DNA of 64,000 bases, from contig JAWXTY010000001.1 of assembly GCA_044433115.1 (NCBI GenBank), forward strand, positions 62,001 to 126,000, written 5' to 3'. The DNA is from CAKUIA01 sp044433115. GTDB taxonomy: Bacteria > Verrucomicrobiota > Verrucomicrobiia > Opitutales > Intestinicryptomonadaceae. The first letter of the stretch is position 1. Each line of letters begins with the position of its first letter. The notes under the pieces were generated by a model, which saw only the letters and a list, made by a program, of their open reading frames with translations, searched no databases and had not been told where the DNA came from. Shown in pieces: positions 52,394 through 62,700 of the stretch. The position numbers and the translations under genes are program-made.

Positions 52394-52580
52394 TGTTGAG
52401 TTCTAAAAATTAACAATTAATTATTTTTTGAACTTTTCAAAAGCAATTTTAATAAGTCGCTTTTTACCTAGGGGGCTTATAAAAATAGGCTAAAAAGAGC
52501 AATTGTGGCTCATCTTAGTGCAAAAACAAAGTTTTTGCTTCCTAATTAAAACCAATTTTAATAAGTCGCCTTTTACCTAA
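52394..52580. repeat. Chimeric MITE-like repeat
   Basis: Starts with GAGTTCTAAAAATTAACAAT and ends with a different terminus, CAATTTTAATAAGTCGC(C)TTTTACCTA, which also occurs internally at 52444-52470 as a direct repeat. The interior shares AATAGGCTAAAAAGAGCAAT and CAAAAACAAAGTTTTTGCTT with the full copies. It starts 5 bp after the prmC stop and its right end contains the stop codon of the propeller gene. Confidence 0.6.
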
Positions 52581-53493
52581 CTAAATGAATACCTGTGATA
52601 TTCTTTGGTTTGAAGCTTTCGTCTAGCTTCCAAACTAGCTTGTTGTTCTTGTCGATTTCAAAAAGCTTTAATTGTTTTTTGTCTTTAGAGTGTCCATTAA
52701 AGTTTGTAATTAACAAGTTGCCATTGTCTTTTTCAATGATACTTGCAATAAACAAAAGTTCCACGCCATCTATGCTATTTTTATCTATAGTGCGTACGAT
52801 TTTCTTTTCCTTTGGGCTATACTCAATTATTCTAATGTCAGATTGAACAACTCCTGCTGCTGTTTCCTTTGCGTTTAGCTTAGCTGCTTCGCCAGATAGC
52901 AAGTAATTGCCATTTTTAAGTTTAGTTGAGGCAAAAAGACGTATAGGCATATCAACTTTTTCTACAACATTACCCTTTTTGTCGATTTCTAAAAAGCCCT
53001 TACCTCCATATAAAGGTGCAATATAATTACCATTTTCAGCCAAAGATAATTGTCTAAACTGAGGGTGAATTGCCTTTGAACCAGACTCAAAATTAATGTT
53101 ATTTACGATATTACCCTTGCTATCTAACTCTATAATACGAGAAGGATTAGCACACATACCCACAACTAAGTTGCCATTTTTCAAGAGAGAAACGCTGTGA
53201 ATTTCGTCATTATTTTCTGCATTGAAAGTCCATAAAACTTCTCTAGTATTTTTGTCTAAAACGAGCAAATTTTTCTTATTTGTAACAGCGATATTGCCTT
53301 CTTTTGTTTGGCAAATAGAGTTCATTTCCACAAAGTTATCAACTTGATGAACCCAATCAGGCTTGTTTGTTTCTTGGTCTACTTGAGCAATAGAGTTCCA
53401 GCCACAGCCTGCCATAAGGATTTTATCTCCCCCAAAAACGAGAGAAGAAATTCCTAATATACTAAGTATAAGTAATGATTTTTTATTTTTCAT
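52573..53493 (-). CDS. Secreted beta-propeller protein, paralogue 1
   Basis: 306 residues. Signal peptide ILSILGISSLVFGG, then repeating blades of the form NLLVLDKNTREVLWTF, NGNLVVGMC and GNIVNNINF, a WD40/PQQ-like propeller without the PQQ-ligand motifs that I could see. Very similar to the next gene downstream on this strand (53512-54429), so a tandem duplication. Third gene after the esterase. The C-terminal stop sits in the chimeric repeat. Confidence 0.8.
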   Translation of the reverse strand: MKNKKSLLILSILGISSLVFGGDKILMAGCGWNSIAQVDQETNKPDWVHQVDNFVEMNSICQTKEGNIAVTNKKNLLVLDKNTREVLWTFNAENNDEIHSVSLLKNGNLVVGMCANPSRIIELDSKGNIVNNINFESGSKAIHPQFRQLSLAENGNYIAPLYGGKGFLEIDKKGNVVEKVDMPIRLFASTKLKNGNYLLSGEAAKLNAKETAAGVVQSDIRIIEYSPKEKKIVRTIDKNSIDGVELLFIASIIEKDNGNLLITNFNGHSKDKKQLKLFEIDKNNKLVWKLDESFKPKNITGIHLVR

Positions 53494-53511
53494 TTTTTTA
53501 TTTTAAAAGTT

Positions 53512-54429
53512 TTATTTAACTATATAAGTGCCTGTAATGTTGTTTGCCTTAATACTTGGGTCTATCTTCCAAACTAGCTTGTTGTTTTTATCGATTTCAA
53601 AAAGCTTAGGTTGAGTTTTGTCTTTAGAGTGTCCATTGTAATTAGTAATCAATAAGTTACCATTGTCTAGTTCTTTGATTTGGCAAGCAAATAAAACACT
53701 AAGCCCCTCTACACTATCGCCATCTATAGTACGTACGATTTTCTTATCTTTTAGGCTATATTCAACTATTCTAGCATTGCTTACTGGAGCTGCTTGAGCT
53801 TGCTTTTTATTAGCTCTTGGACCTTCGCCAGATAATAATAAGTTGCCATTTTTAAGCTTCATAGCAGAGAACAAAGGCATAGGCATATCGACCTTATTTA
53901 CAACATCGCCCTTTTCGTTTACTTCCAAGAACGCCTTGCCACTATATAGAGGCACAATATAATTGCCATTGCCTGCAACGCTTATTTGTCTAAATTGAGG
54001 GTGAATTGCAGCTGAGCCACTGTCAAAGTTGATATTTTTTACAATTTTGCCACTATTATCTAATTCAACGATACGTGCAGGAAGTCCACATATACCAACA
54101 AGCAAGTTGCCATTATCAAGCAAAGAAACGCTATGAACTTCTTCTTTACCAGTGCCATCAAAAGTCCATAAAACTGACTTCGTTTTCTTATCTAAAACCA
54201 TTAAGTTCTTCTTGTTTGTAACAGCGATATTGCCATCTTTAGTTAGGCAAATTGAATTTAATTCGCCTGCATTTTCAATATCGTAGCTCCAATCTAAGCT
54301 ATTAGCGTCCTTATCCAAAAGGGCTATAGACTTCCAGCCAGAGCCACACATAAGGATTTTATCCCCGCCAAAAGCTAGAGTCGATAAAGTTAATAATACA
54401 CTTAGTAATAATGTTTTTTTGTTTTTCAT
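53512..54429 (-). CDS. Secreted beta-propeller protein, paralogue 2
   Basis: 305 residues, signal peptide LLSVLLTLSTLAFGG. Same blade pattern and nearly the same length as the 52573-53493 product (shared DKILM, TKKG/TKDGNIAVTNKKNL, PARIVELD-type segments). Exported, likely a binding or sensor propeller. It lies between the esterase and paralogue 1 in one transcript; spacing 18 bp and 20 bp. Confidence 0.8.
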   Translation of the reverse strand: MKNKKTLLLSVLLTLSTLAFGGDKILMCGSGWKSIALLDKDANSLDWSYDIENAGELNSICLTKDGNIAVTNKKNLMVLDKKTKSVLWTFDGTGKEEVHSVSLLDNGNLLVGICGLPARIVELDNSGKIVKNINFDSGSAAIHPQFRQISVAGNGNYIVPLYSGKAFLEVNEKGDVVNKVDMPMPLFSAMKLKNGNLLLSGEGPRANKKQAQAAPVSNARIVEYSLKDKKIVRTIDGDSVEGLSVLFACQIKELDNGNLLITNYNGHSKDKTQPKLFEIDKNNKLVWKIDPSIKANNITGTYIVK

Positions 54430-54449
54430 ATTTTAATTTTGTTAAATAA

Positions 54450-55349
54450 TTAGTTTAAATATTTGTGTTTACGCAAGAATGCGATGACCTTATTTGTAAC
54501 CTCAAGATAAATATCCTTGCCACTCCAAGGGTTAAAGAAGCTATGCTTTTTGCCCTCAAAGATATATAATTGGCAATCCACGCCATTTGCATCTAAATAT
54601 TCCTTGTACTTTTTGCACATCTCTGCCTTGCATAGAGTATCAAGCGTACCTACCATAACTAGAGAAGGAGGCACGTCCTTAGTTAAATTGTGGAAAGGCG
54701 ATATATCTGGAAAAAGCTTCTTAACCCTAGTGTAACCATAACCATATTCTGAATTATCCATAACTGGGTTATACAAAAGCAAGAGATTAGGTTTGCAAGA
54801 AATCTCTAAATTATCCTTAGGCGAGTCGAATTTATCTAAAAGAGCAGTCGCAATTGCAACGTGTCCACCAGCAGAGCCACCACCAGTTGCAATCATATCA
54901 GGATTTACCCCCAATTCTGCAGCGTTTTCTCGAACATAACGCACAGCACTTTTTGCGTCTTCAACACATACATCAGGGGCATCTCTACCCATTGTGCTTT
55001 TAGTTCTATAATCTGCAAAAATAGAAACCATACCCAAGTCTGCAAGCACCCTAGAAGTCATCGAAAACTGTTTTGCGTTAGCAGAATTCCAGCCACCTCC
55101 GCCGAAGAAAATTGCAGCAGGCAAAGGCTTTTTGGGCTTTACCCCATTAGGATAATAGATTTTCATCTTAATATCCTTTATCTTTGCTTCGTCTACCTTT
55201 TTGTATGTAAGAATTAAATCAGGTTCTGGCAAGACATTAACATCTTTTACCACAACATTTTCTGGATTTGAAATATCAATATTGCCATCTGCACCAAAAG
55301 TCGACAAGGACAAAAATAAGCTAGTTAAAAATACAATTTTTTTCTTCAT
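54450..55349 (-). CDS. Secreted alpha/beta-hydrolase (BD-FAE/acetyl-esterase type)
   Basis: 299 residues with a signal peptide ending about LSTFGA. Alpha/beta-hydrolase fold with an HGGG-like oxyanion motif (FFGGGGWNSAN) and the nucleophile elbow GGGSAGGH (Ser near 157), then VGTLDTLC with the acid and GKKHSFFNPW with the His. This is the BD-FAE/carbohydrate-esterase style of the carboxylesterase family. Substrate probably acyl groups on a polysaccharide. First gene of a three-gene operon with the two propellers. Confidence 0.85.
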   Translation of the reverse strand: MKKKIVFLTSLFLSLSTFGADGNIDISNPENVVVKDVNVLPEPDLILTYKKVDEAKIKDIKMKIYYPNGVKPKKPLPAAIFFGGGGWNSANAKQFSMTSRVLADLGMVSIFADYRTKSTMGRDAPDVCVEDAKSAVRYVRENAAELGVNPDMIATGGGSAGGHVAIATALLDKFDSPKDNLEISCKPNLLLLYNPVMDNSEYGYGYTRVKKLFPDISPFHNLTKDVPPSLVMVGTLDTLCKAEMCKKYKEYLDANGVDCQLYIFEGKKHSFFNPWSGKDIYLEVTNKVIAFLRKHKYLN

Positions 55350-55424
55350 AAGTAAAGATACTACAAAACAAATACTTCAATGTAAAGCCTTAAATAAGAA
55401 TATTAAAGTACGAAAAAAATATAT

Positions 55425-55937
55425 ATGAAAAAGATTATATTTATAAGTGCGATTTTTATTTTAGCTCTAAGATGTTTTGCCGAAAACCTTTTTGGCTATT
55501 GGCAAATAGACTTTTCTGGCACAAAAAATCCACAAACTGCACTTTTAATCTACGAATACAATAATTTAGTCTTTGGCAAAGTTGTGGCAATTTATAACGA
55601 GAAAGGCGAAATTATAGATACGCCTGCCCTAAAAATCAATAAGGCTACAGGCATTGCAAACAGCCCTGCCCTTTGTGGCTTAGATATAATTTGGAATTTG
55701 CAAAAATCTGGCGATAAATACACCCAAGGCACAGTCCTAAACCCTGACACTGGAAATACTTACAACTGCTCTATTTGGATAGATAAAGCCACAAAGCAAC
55801 TTGTGCTACGTGGCAATTTGCTCTTTTTTGGGCAAGATAAATACCTCAACAAAGTCGACCCCAACAAGCTAAAACCAGCTTGTATAATCAAAAGCCCAAA
55901 GCCGAATATACCCCAAATTAGCTTTTGGTCTATATAA
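55425..55937 (+). CDS. DUF2147 secreted protein
   Basis: 170 residues. Signal peptide IIFISAIFILALRCFA, then a DUF2147 domain with FGYWQID, LLIYEYNNLVFGKVVAIYNEKG, NPDTGNTYNC and LVLRGNLLFFGQDKYLNKV. DUF2147 is found in periplasmic proteins of unknown function. Monocistronic; divergent from the esterase. Confidence 0.8.
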   Translation: MKKIIFISAIFILALRCFAENLFGYWQIDFSGTKNPQTALLIYEYNNLVFGKVVAIYNEKGEIIDTPALKINKATGIANSPALCGLDIIWNLQKSGDKYTQGTVLNPDTGNTYNCSIWIDKATKQLVLRGNLLFFGQDKYLNKVDPNKLKPACIIKSPKPNIPQISFWSI

Positions 55938-56003
55938 ATTAAAGAGCCAACTTAAGTATAATATGCTTGCTCTTTTCTGCTTGCTTTGCCCTAATTGGAT
56001 TTA

Positions 56004-56615
56004 ATGAAACATCCAATACTAAACATTTCCACAATTTTTCTCGCAATAATTGCACTTTCTGCATTTATTTTTTCTGTTGTTGAGGTGGCTATTCTAAAAA
56101 GAAATCCACCTCTTTCTTTGGAAGAAAATGGCATCTTGGAATTTTCTCAAGTCATAGTTCTAGTTGGAGTTTCAATTATGTACCTCGTTGCAACTTTTAA
56201 AAATAACAACAATGAAAGATGGATTTCTATGTGCTTTTTTGCCATTTTCTATATATTCATTCTAAGAGAACTTGGCGTAAAACATATGGACGTTCCAGAC
56301 TATGTGAAATATATCTTTAGTGGAACAGGCAGAACTATAACTGCAATTATTCTTATAGCTATTTCACTAATTGGGGCTTTGAAAAATTATAAACACTACA
56401 TCATAAAAACTATAGAATTGCTATTTTCAAAGAGAGGCATCTTGCTTTGGCTTTCATTTGTATTCCTTCAACTTGGACAATGGCTTGAAAAAGGAAACAC
56501 TAATTTTTATATACTTTGCGAAGAAAACTTAGAGCTAATTGGCTATTGCTTAATTCTATTTTGTGCATACAAAACATTAAAGCTTCCTCCTCTAAAACGC
56601 TCTATAAATTTTTAG
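56004..56615 (+). CDS. Polytopic membrane protein, unknown
   Basis: About 203 residues from the ATG at 56004; a TTG three codons earlier is the alternative. Six likely membrane helices (LAIIALSAFIFSVVEVA, ILEFSQVIVLVGVSIMYLVA, MCFFAIFYIFI, TAIILIAISLIGA, ILLWLSFVFLQLG, LIGYCLILFCAYK). Short charged loops, one with RELGVKHMDVPDYVK. No family recognised. A solo TIR-like end of the MITE-type repeat (TTTTTAGAACTCACC near 56610) overlaps its last codons. Confidence 0.7.
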   Translation: MKHPILNISTIFLAIIALSAFIFSVVEVAILKRNPPLSLEENGILEFSQVIVLVGVSIMYLVATFKNNNNERWISMCFFAIFYIFILRELGVKHMDVPDYVKYIFSGTGRTITAIILIAISLIGALKNYKHYIIKTIELLFSKRGILLWLSFVFLQLGQWLEKGNTNFYILCEENLELIGYCLILFCAYKTLKLPPLKRSINF

Positions 56616-56629
56616 AACTCACCTTTAAT
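56606..56629. repeat. Solo end of the MITE-like repeat
   Basis: AAATTTTTAGAACTCACC matches one terminal repeat of the 204-bp element; no partner end is present nearby. It overlaps the 3' end of the membrane protein gene, so the stop codon may come from repeat DNA. Confidence 0.5.
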
Positions 56630-56650
56630 AAATCTATAAAATATATCGCA

Positions 56651-56690
56651 AAAAAAGGCTGGCTTTCGTAATTGAAAACCAGCCTTTTTT
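56651..56690. terminator. Bidirectional terminator
   Basis: Stem AAAAAAGGCTGG (56651-56662) with CCAGCCTTTTTT (56679-56690), 16-nt loop, flanked by A- and T-runs. It serves the membrane protein gene on the plus strand and the giant prepilin-like gene on the minus strand. Confidence 0.88.
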
Positions 56691-56715
56691 GTGTTTAGAC
56701 TTTAGAAGTTCCTCT

Positions 56716-59700
56716 TTAGATTTCTCTTTCAGACAACCACTTAAAGGATACTATCTTAAACCTTCTACCCAAGTACTTGTTCGCAGGGTTATATTCTAAG
56801 TATTCCAAAACTTCGTCGTACTCTTCTATACCTTGATAGCCAAGTTCTTTATCTCTGTTGTTAACATCTGTAGGAACATTGTCGTCAGCGTCCATATATT
56901 CAGGGTAACGTTGAACTAGCAGTTCACACCAAGCCTTACTTGCAATTTCGTCAGTGAGTGGGTTACGTATTTCGCCATAAGCTCTAATCTTAAAAGTATC
57001 GCCTCTAACTGTTATGAAAGAACCAATTTGCTTTAAAATATCTGCTTGAGTTAAATAAGTAGGTGCCCCTGCCAAGCTTGAGCCAAGAGAAGCTCTATAG
57101 TTTTCCCAAACATTTCTAGGGTCTGCCCAATTTGACCAATAAGTCTCAAGAGTTGCAATAGTCAATGATTGCCAAGCACTATAAAATACAGTATTAAGTG
57201 CAGCATAGTCGCTATTGCTAGAAATCTTTGTATATCTTGAATTTAAAGAAGTATTTTCAAGCTCAAAGTCAATCAAATAAGCGTCATTAAAGAATGCTTG
57301 ATTTATAGTAGTTAAATCTATAGCAGCTTGAATTACACCCTTTTGCATATGGTCTTGCCTCAAGTAGAAGTCATTAGCAGAATTGATTTCGTCTATATTT
57401 TCATTTATAGTGTCGTACTCTGCTTGAGGGTCTGCCCAAATATCTTCAGATAAGTCGTATAAGTCGCCGCCATCGTCAGTACCCATCTTTCTCATTTCAG
57501 CAGAACGCAACTCAACAGATCTATTTACAAAGTCAGCCAATGAGAAAAAAGGACCTCTATCCTTGATATTCTCAACCATAGACATAGCCAACTCTTCAAG
57601 CTCTTCTCTGTCTAAAGCTCTATAACCTTGCATAGCCTTTTGCTCGTTAGCAACTACACTTTGCTCGTCAAATTCTTCAGCTGTATAAGGCATACCATTT
57701 CTTGGGAAAGGTGCTTTACCATCGCCACTAGCACTCTTATAAGTTTCGTCATAGCCATAAATTTCATTACCAAAACTAGTTGCCAAAATCATTTTCCAAG
57801 CATCTATATTAGTAGAATTTACATTAAATGCACCATTAATCCAGAACCTTGAAGCATTCGCATCATAGTCATAATCTAAGTCATTGCTATCTTCTACCTT
57901 AGAGTCAATCGACGCCATTTCGTCGTTAATTCTAGTGTAAACTCTATCTTTATACTTATTTATATACTCAATTCTTGGATTTTTAGGAATTAAATATTCA
58001 TAATACTTATCCAAGTCGTCTTGCTCTGTGCTTCTATAAGGAAGAGCAGAGAAGAAATATTCGTCCCAAATCAAGTCATTCAACAACCAAGTCATATCGT
58101 AACTATGGCGTATAATTTCAGTATCAGCCATAGTACCATCTATAGTAGTTTTGTTTTTACCTATGTAATAATATCCACTAACGTGGCTATCTCGCCAGAT
58201 GAAGTCGTACTGTCTTTCAGGAGCAATACGCATAGGAGCATAAGAAGAAGCAATAGTGTTATTTGGATAGTATATATCTGAAGTACCTGTTCCTACACCC
58301 CAGCTTCGGCTAGCTTCTGTACCAAAAGAAAGGTCGGCAGTAGATAAGTCCGCAGGGCTTGTAACAGCCTCATAGCTACGCAATATACGCCTTAAAGTAT
58401 ACTTATAACCAGTTTCAGCAAAGACATCAGGACCTATTTGAACTTGAGGATATGGGTTTTCGCCATCGCCCTTAGAGTTGTTAAATCTGTCTATATAGTA
58501 AGACACCCACTCGTCAATTCTGTCATTGCCACCATCGCTCTTTTCGCCATAAGACTCAGTTGAGTGGAACATAGATGAATTTTCTATACCACCAAAAGAG
58601 TAAATATATGAGCTACTATGTCTTGTGTTATTTGTTCCGTAAGCCTTAGGTCTAAATGTACCAGCATTACCAAAAGCAGCAATATCATAATCCTTATCAG
58701 CTTTTCCTAAATCAGCATAGTTTTTAGCAGATACATTTGATTGATTTAGCCAAGGGAACTTAAATTGATATTGATAGAAGAACTCATCAGTATTTGCATT
58801 TGCCAATTCGTTACTTACAGGTCTGTAAGCGTGGATACTTTCAACTATAACAACCTTTTCCTTTATATCGTCTAAGCTCAAGCCTTCTTGAGAAGATGCA
58901 CTTATGCTATTTGGTTGTATAGCCTTAGGCAAATTGTCTGCACTTAAATGAGTAGGAACGTCAGATGAATTGCCATACAAGCCCTCATCAGCCCAACGAG
59001 CCAAAGAAATTCTTCTAGGATTAGCCAACAAGAAGTAAGGATCTTCCCACACCCAAGATAAGCCATCGTACTTATCTAATAAATCCATATCTTCTAAGAA
59101 CTTTTCATAGTCGTCGTCTGAGTCTGAATAAAGAGCAAAGTCGGTGTTATTATCTGTATTTATAGTTTGAATTTGCTCATTTACATAAGCCATTATGTTT
59201 CTATAATAACCATCGTAAACAGTTCTTCTGTTAGACAATCCAATATTTATAGGTCTATTCTTAGCTCTAACTTTGTCTCTTGCTCCCTTATCTAAATCTA
59301 AGTCGCCAAATTCAGTTAAGGTTACTTCGGAAGAATAACCAGTGTGAACTGCATAATTTAGATTTTGAGTAGTAGTATAAGAAGTAGCACTTGATGAATA
59401 AGAAGCCCCGCTATCTGAGAACAAACCTTGCTCTATTAATGCAGGATTAGTCGCATCTGTTACCTTATTAGATGAATATTCATTGCCATCAGAGTCTTCA
59501 GATGTACCAGATGGATAGCCATCTGTAGTGCCATAATCATTGCCATAGACAGCTGCCATTTGATACTCACTTTGAAAATAAGCATTCCAAGTAAAATGTG
59601 TAGCACTTGTTTCGGTTGCACCTGCAACCCAACCATCTACAGTTCTTATAGGGTCTGGGAAAGATTGAGATTTAACCAAAGGAGTACTTTGATTTTTAAC

Positions 59701-62700
59701 CATAGGGTATCTCTTTAATACTTGGAAAGGCTTTTCGTAAACTGCTCCATCTTCATCTTTATAGTAATGATAAGTATTGCTAATAGTAGTTTTGGCATCA
59801 TCGTAATTCCACATACTCAAGGAATTTGCCCAATGCCCAGCCTCAGATTGATATTCAGTAGAAGCAGTGCCGTGAATGAACCTAACGTCGCTTTGGTCTG
59901 AAGCAGAAAAACCACCTGCAGAAGATTTCTCACCTGCACGAACCCAAGGGTTATTATTGAAAATTGTCGCCCTTGCATACCAAGGAGTTATATGAGCTAA
60001 GGCGTTTTGTGCTGGCATATTCCACTTGTCTACGTCTATATAAATGTCATTTTTAGAGATATTTTTATTGTCAGGATTTTCAGCATCGTCAGAGAAACAC
60101 CAGTTACGACTACCATCTAAAGTGAATAACACGCCCAATTCCATAGAGTCATAGCTACACTTTGCTTGAGGGTCTAACTCAACTTCCTTAATCATAGACG
60201 CACTATAACTTGGTCTTACCGCTGTGCCATAAGAATTTGAAGTAGACGCTAAATAAGTTCTTTCTGGGTGCATTATATCTACAAAGAAACCACCTATAGA
60301 TGAAATTTCAACACCTTCAGTTAAGCACCAATCATCATTATCATAGGCTTCTTCGAAATCACCTGCATAACCACGAGAGCCATTGAACTCATAGTGATAA
60401 GGCACAGATTTCTTTAAAGTATATATTCTAGCAGCCCCTGCTTCTAACTTTTCAGTACACTTAACTAAGAAACGCAAAGAAGAGTCGGCATTTCCTGCAG
60501 CCATCTTAGTTCTTGCAGTAGACTCACTATAGTCAGTTGAACCACCTTCAGATAATTTATACTGACCAGTCCAAGCCAATGAATACAACACATTATTCAA
60601 ATAGAGCTTTCTATAAAAGAATGACTCACTTGATAAATAATAGCATTCTGGGATTTCTATAGACAAAGGAGTTTGAGCTAAATCATTTGTTACCATACTC
60701 TTACCATCTGCGTCAGTGCTACGAGTTGTAGCATCAACTTTGTGGTAAATTCTAACTAAACCAGTGTCATTAATACTAGGAGAAGCTGTAGGAAAATATG
60801 GATTTGTAGTGTCTTCAACTCCCTTAACAAGCTCTTGAGTGTCCTCATATCTCCAATTACCATAGCCAAAATATGACTTATTAAATGGATAAGCATAATC
60901 GTCATAACCTGTTTTAACAGTATTTTGACCATCATTATATCCATTAGAAGTTAAGCTTGTATAATTTGCAACTTGACTTGAGAAAGTTAGAAGCCTGTAG
61001 AAATTTATATTCTTTGCAGTCGAGCCATATAAAGAGCTAAATATACCACTTGAAGATGATGAAGCTGCAGTATAATAAGGATTAGATGCACTCTTTTCAC
61101 TCATATATGAATACCAAGCCTTACCAACATTTGCCAAATTAGGCAATGGACGAGGCATAGTTTCAGTTCTAATATCTCTTATAGCCTTAAATTCATCGCC
61201 ATCTTTGTAACCTATAGCAACTCTAAAGTCGCCAAAGATTGAAGCTTGAGTTCCCCCGTGCCTGAAAGCATAAGTTGTACCTTCTTTTATATCAACATCA
61301 TAAGGGTTCCACAATACGATTATAGGTATTAAATATATTCTAACGCCATAGCCCTTGCCATATTCAGTTAAAGCAGGCATAAGCATTAATTGATAGTGCA
61401 GTACCACTGGCGAAAAGCCTGAAGTAACGTCAGTCTTTACCCTAATTTTAGTAGCATAGCCATTTTCTTCTGTAGTAGCATAAGCGTCTGAGCCATCTTT
61501 CTTTACCCTATTATTATAGTAATCTCTCAAAGAGTCCCACAAAGGACCACCTGGGTCCATATGCTCTTCTTGATTGTCAGGAGCTAGTGCGTCGTCAGTC
61601 TTAGAAGAAGGAATGCTATAGTCTAAAGTCATATAAGACCTATCAGTTTGGTCTACGTCTTGAGGACCAAACATATGTCCCTTTTTATTTGAATTTAAAG
61701 AGTTTTCCTCAAATACATTATATCTCTTTATTCCACTTTCAGTAGGATTAGTCAAGTATCTATCATAACCTTCAACGCCTATAGGTCTATCAAAAAAGTC
61801 TGCATCTGTTTCTAAATCTATAGGATTAGTCGCATACAAACCTACTGTTAAGTCTTTCTTTAAACCACCATTACGCACATTTACAGGCAAGCCCTTTGTA
61901 CTCATAGACACACTATTATAAAATAATTTACCTGCACTAAAAGATGAAATAGACGTCAACAAGTCTAATTGAGAAAGCTCATTTATTCTTCTTACATAAT
62001 CTCTTTCGTCGCTATTATTTAAATCAATTTCAAATATACCTGAGCTAGAAGAGCTTCTTGACAAAGCTTCCATACCATTTTTATAAGGCAAAGCCTGCAT
62101 AAAAGTCTTTCTGTCGTCGTCATCTTCTATAACTTCAAAAGCTTCTTCGGTCGCCAATGCACCTATAGATGCCTTTTGAGACTCATCTGAAACCCACCAA
62201 GCTATTCTTGTTTCTAAGAAAGACCTAGACTCCATTTCTGTAGTTTTTGGTATAGTTACCAAAGGCACACGCACTCTCATAGTACTAGTGTTATAGTCGC
62301 CACTTTCGTCAGTGATAGAATTTTTCCTAAGCATATTTATATAATCCCTAGTTAGCGTATCTACTGGGTTATAGCTTAGTTGCAAAGTATCTTCAGGTAG
62401 AGGAGTTTCTCTCTTGATTGTAATATTACCAGAAACTAAGAAGTTTGCAGCATAGTGCAAGACTCTGTCTGAATAATCAGATCTATCTTCAGCTGCAGCA
62501 CGAGGCATAGGGTATATACCAGGAGTAGAGTCCCATACGCCAAGCCAATGTGGGTTAGCAATACCATCTATTTGAGTTATTTCATTTCTATTAAAAGCTG
62601 GGTCGTAATTCCAAAACTTATAAGCTGTGTCGTCTTCAAGCTCATCGAATACAGAATTTAGCTTAGTGTCTAAAATAGAGGCGTTTGCACTTATACGTTG

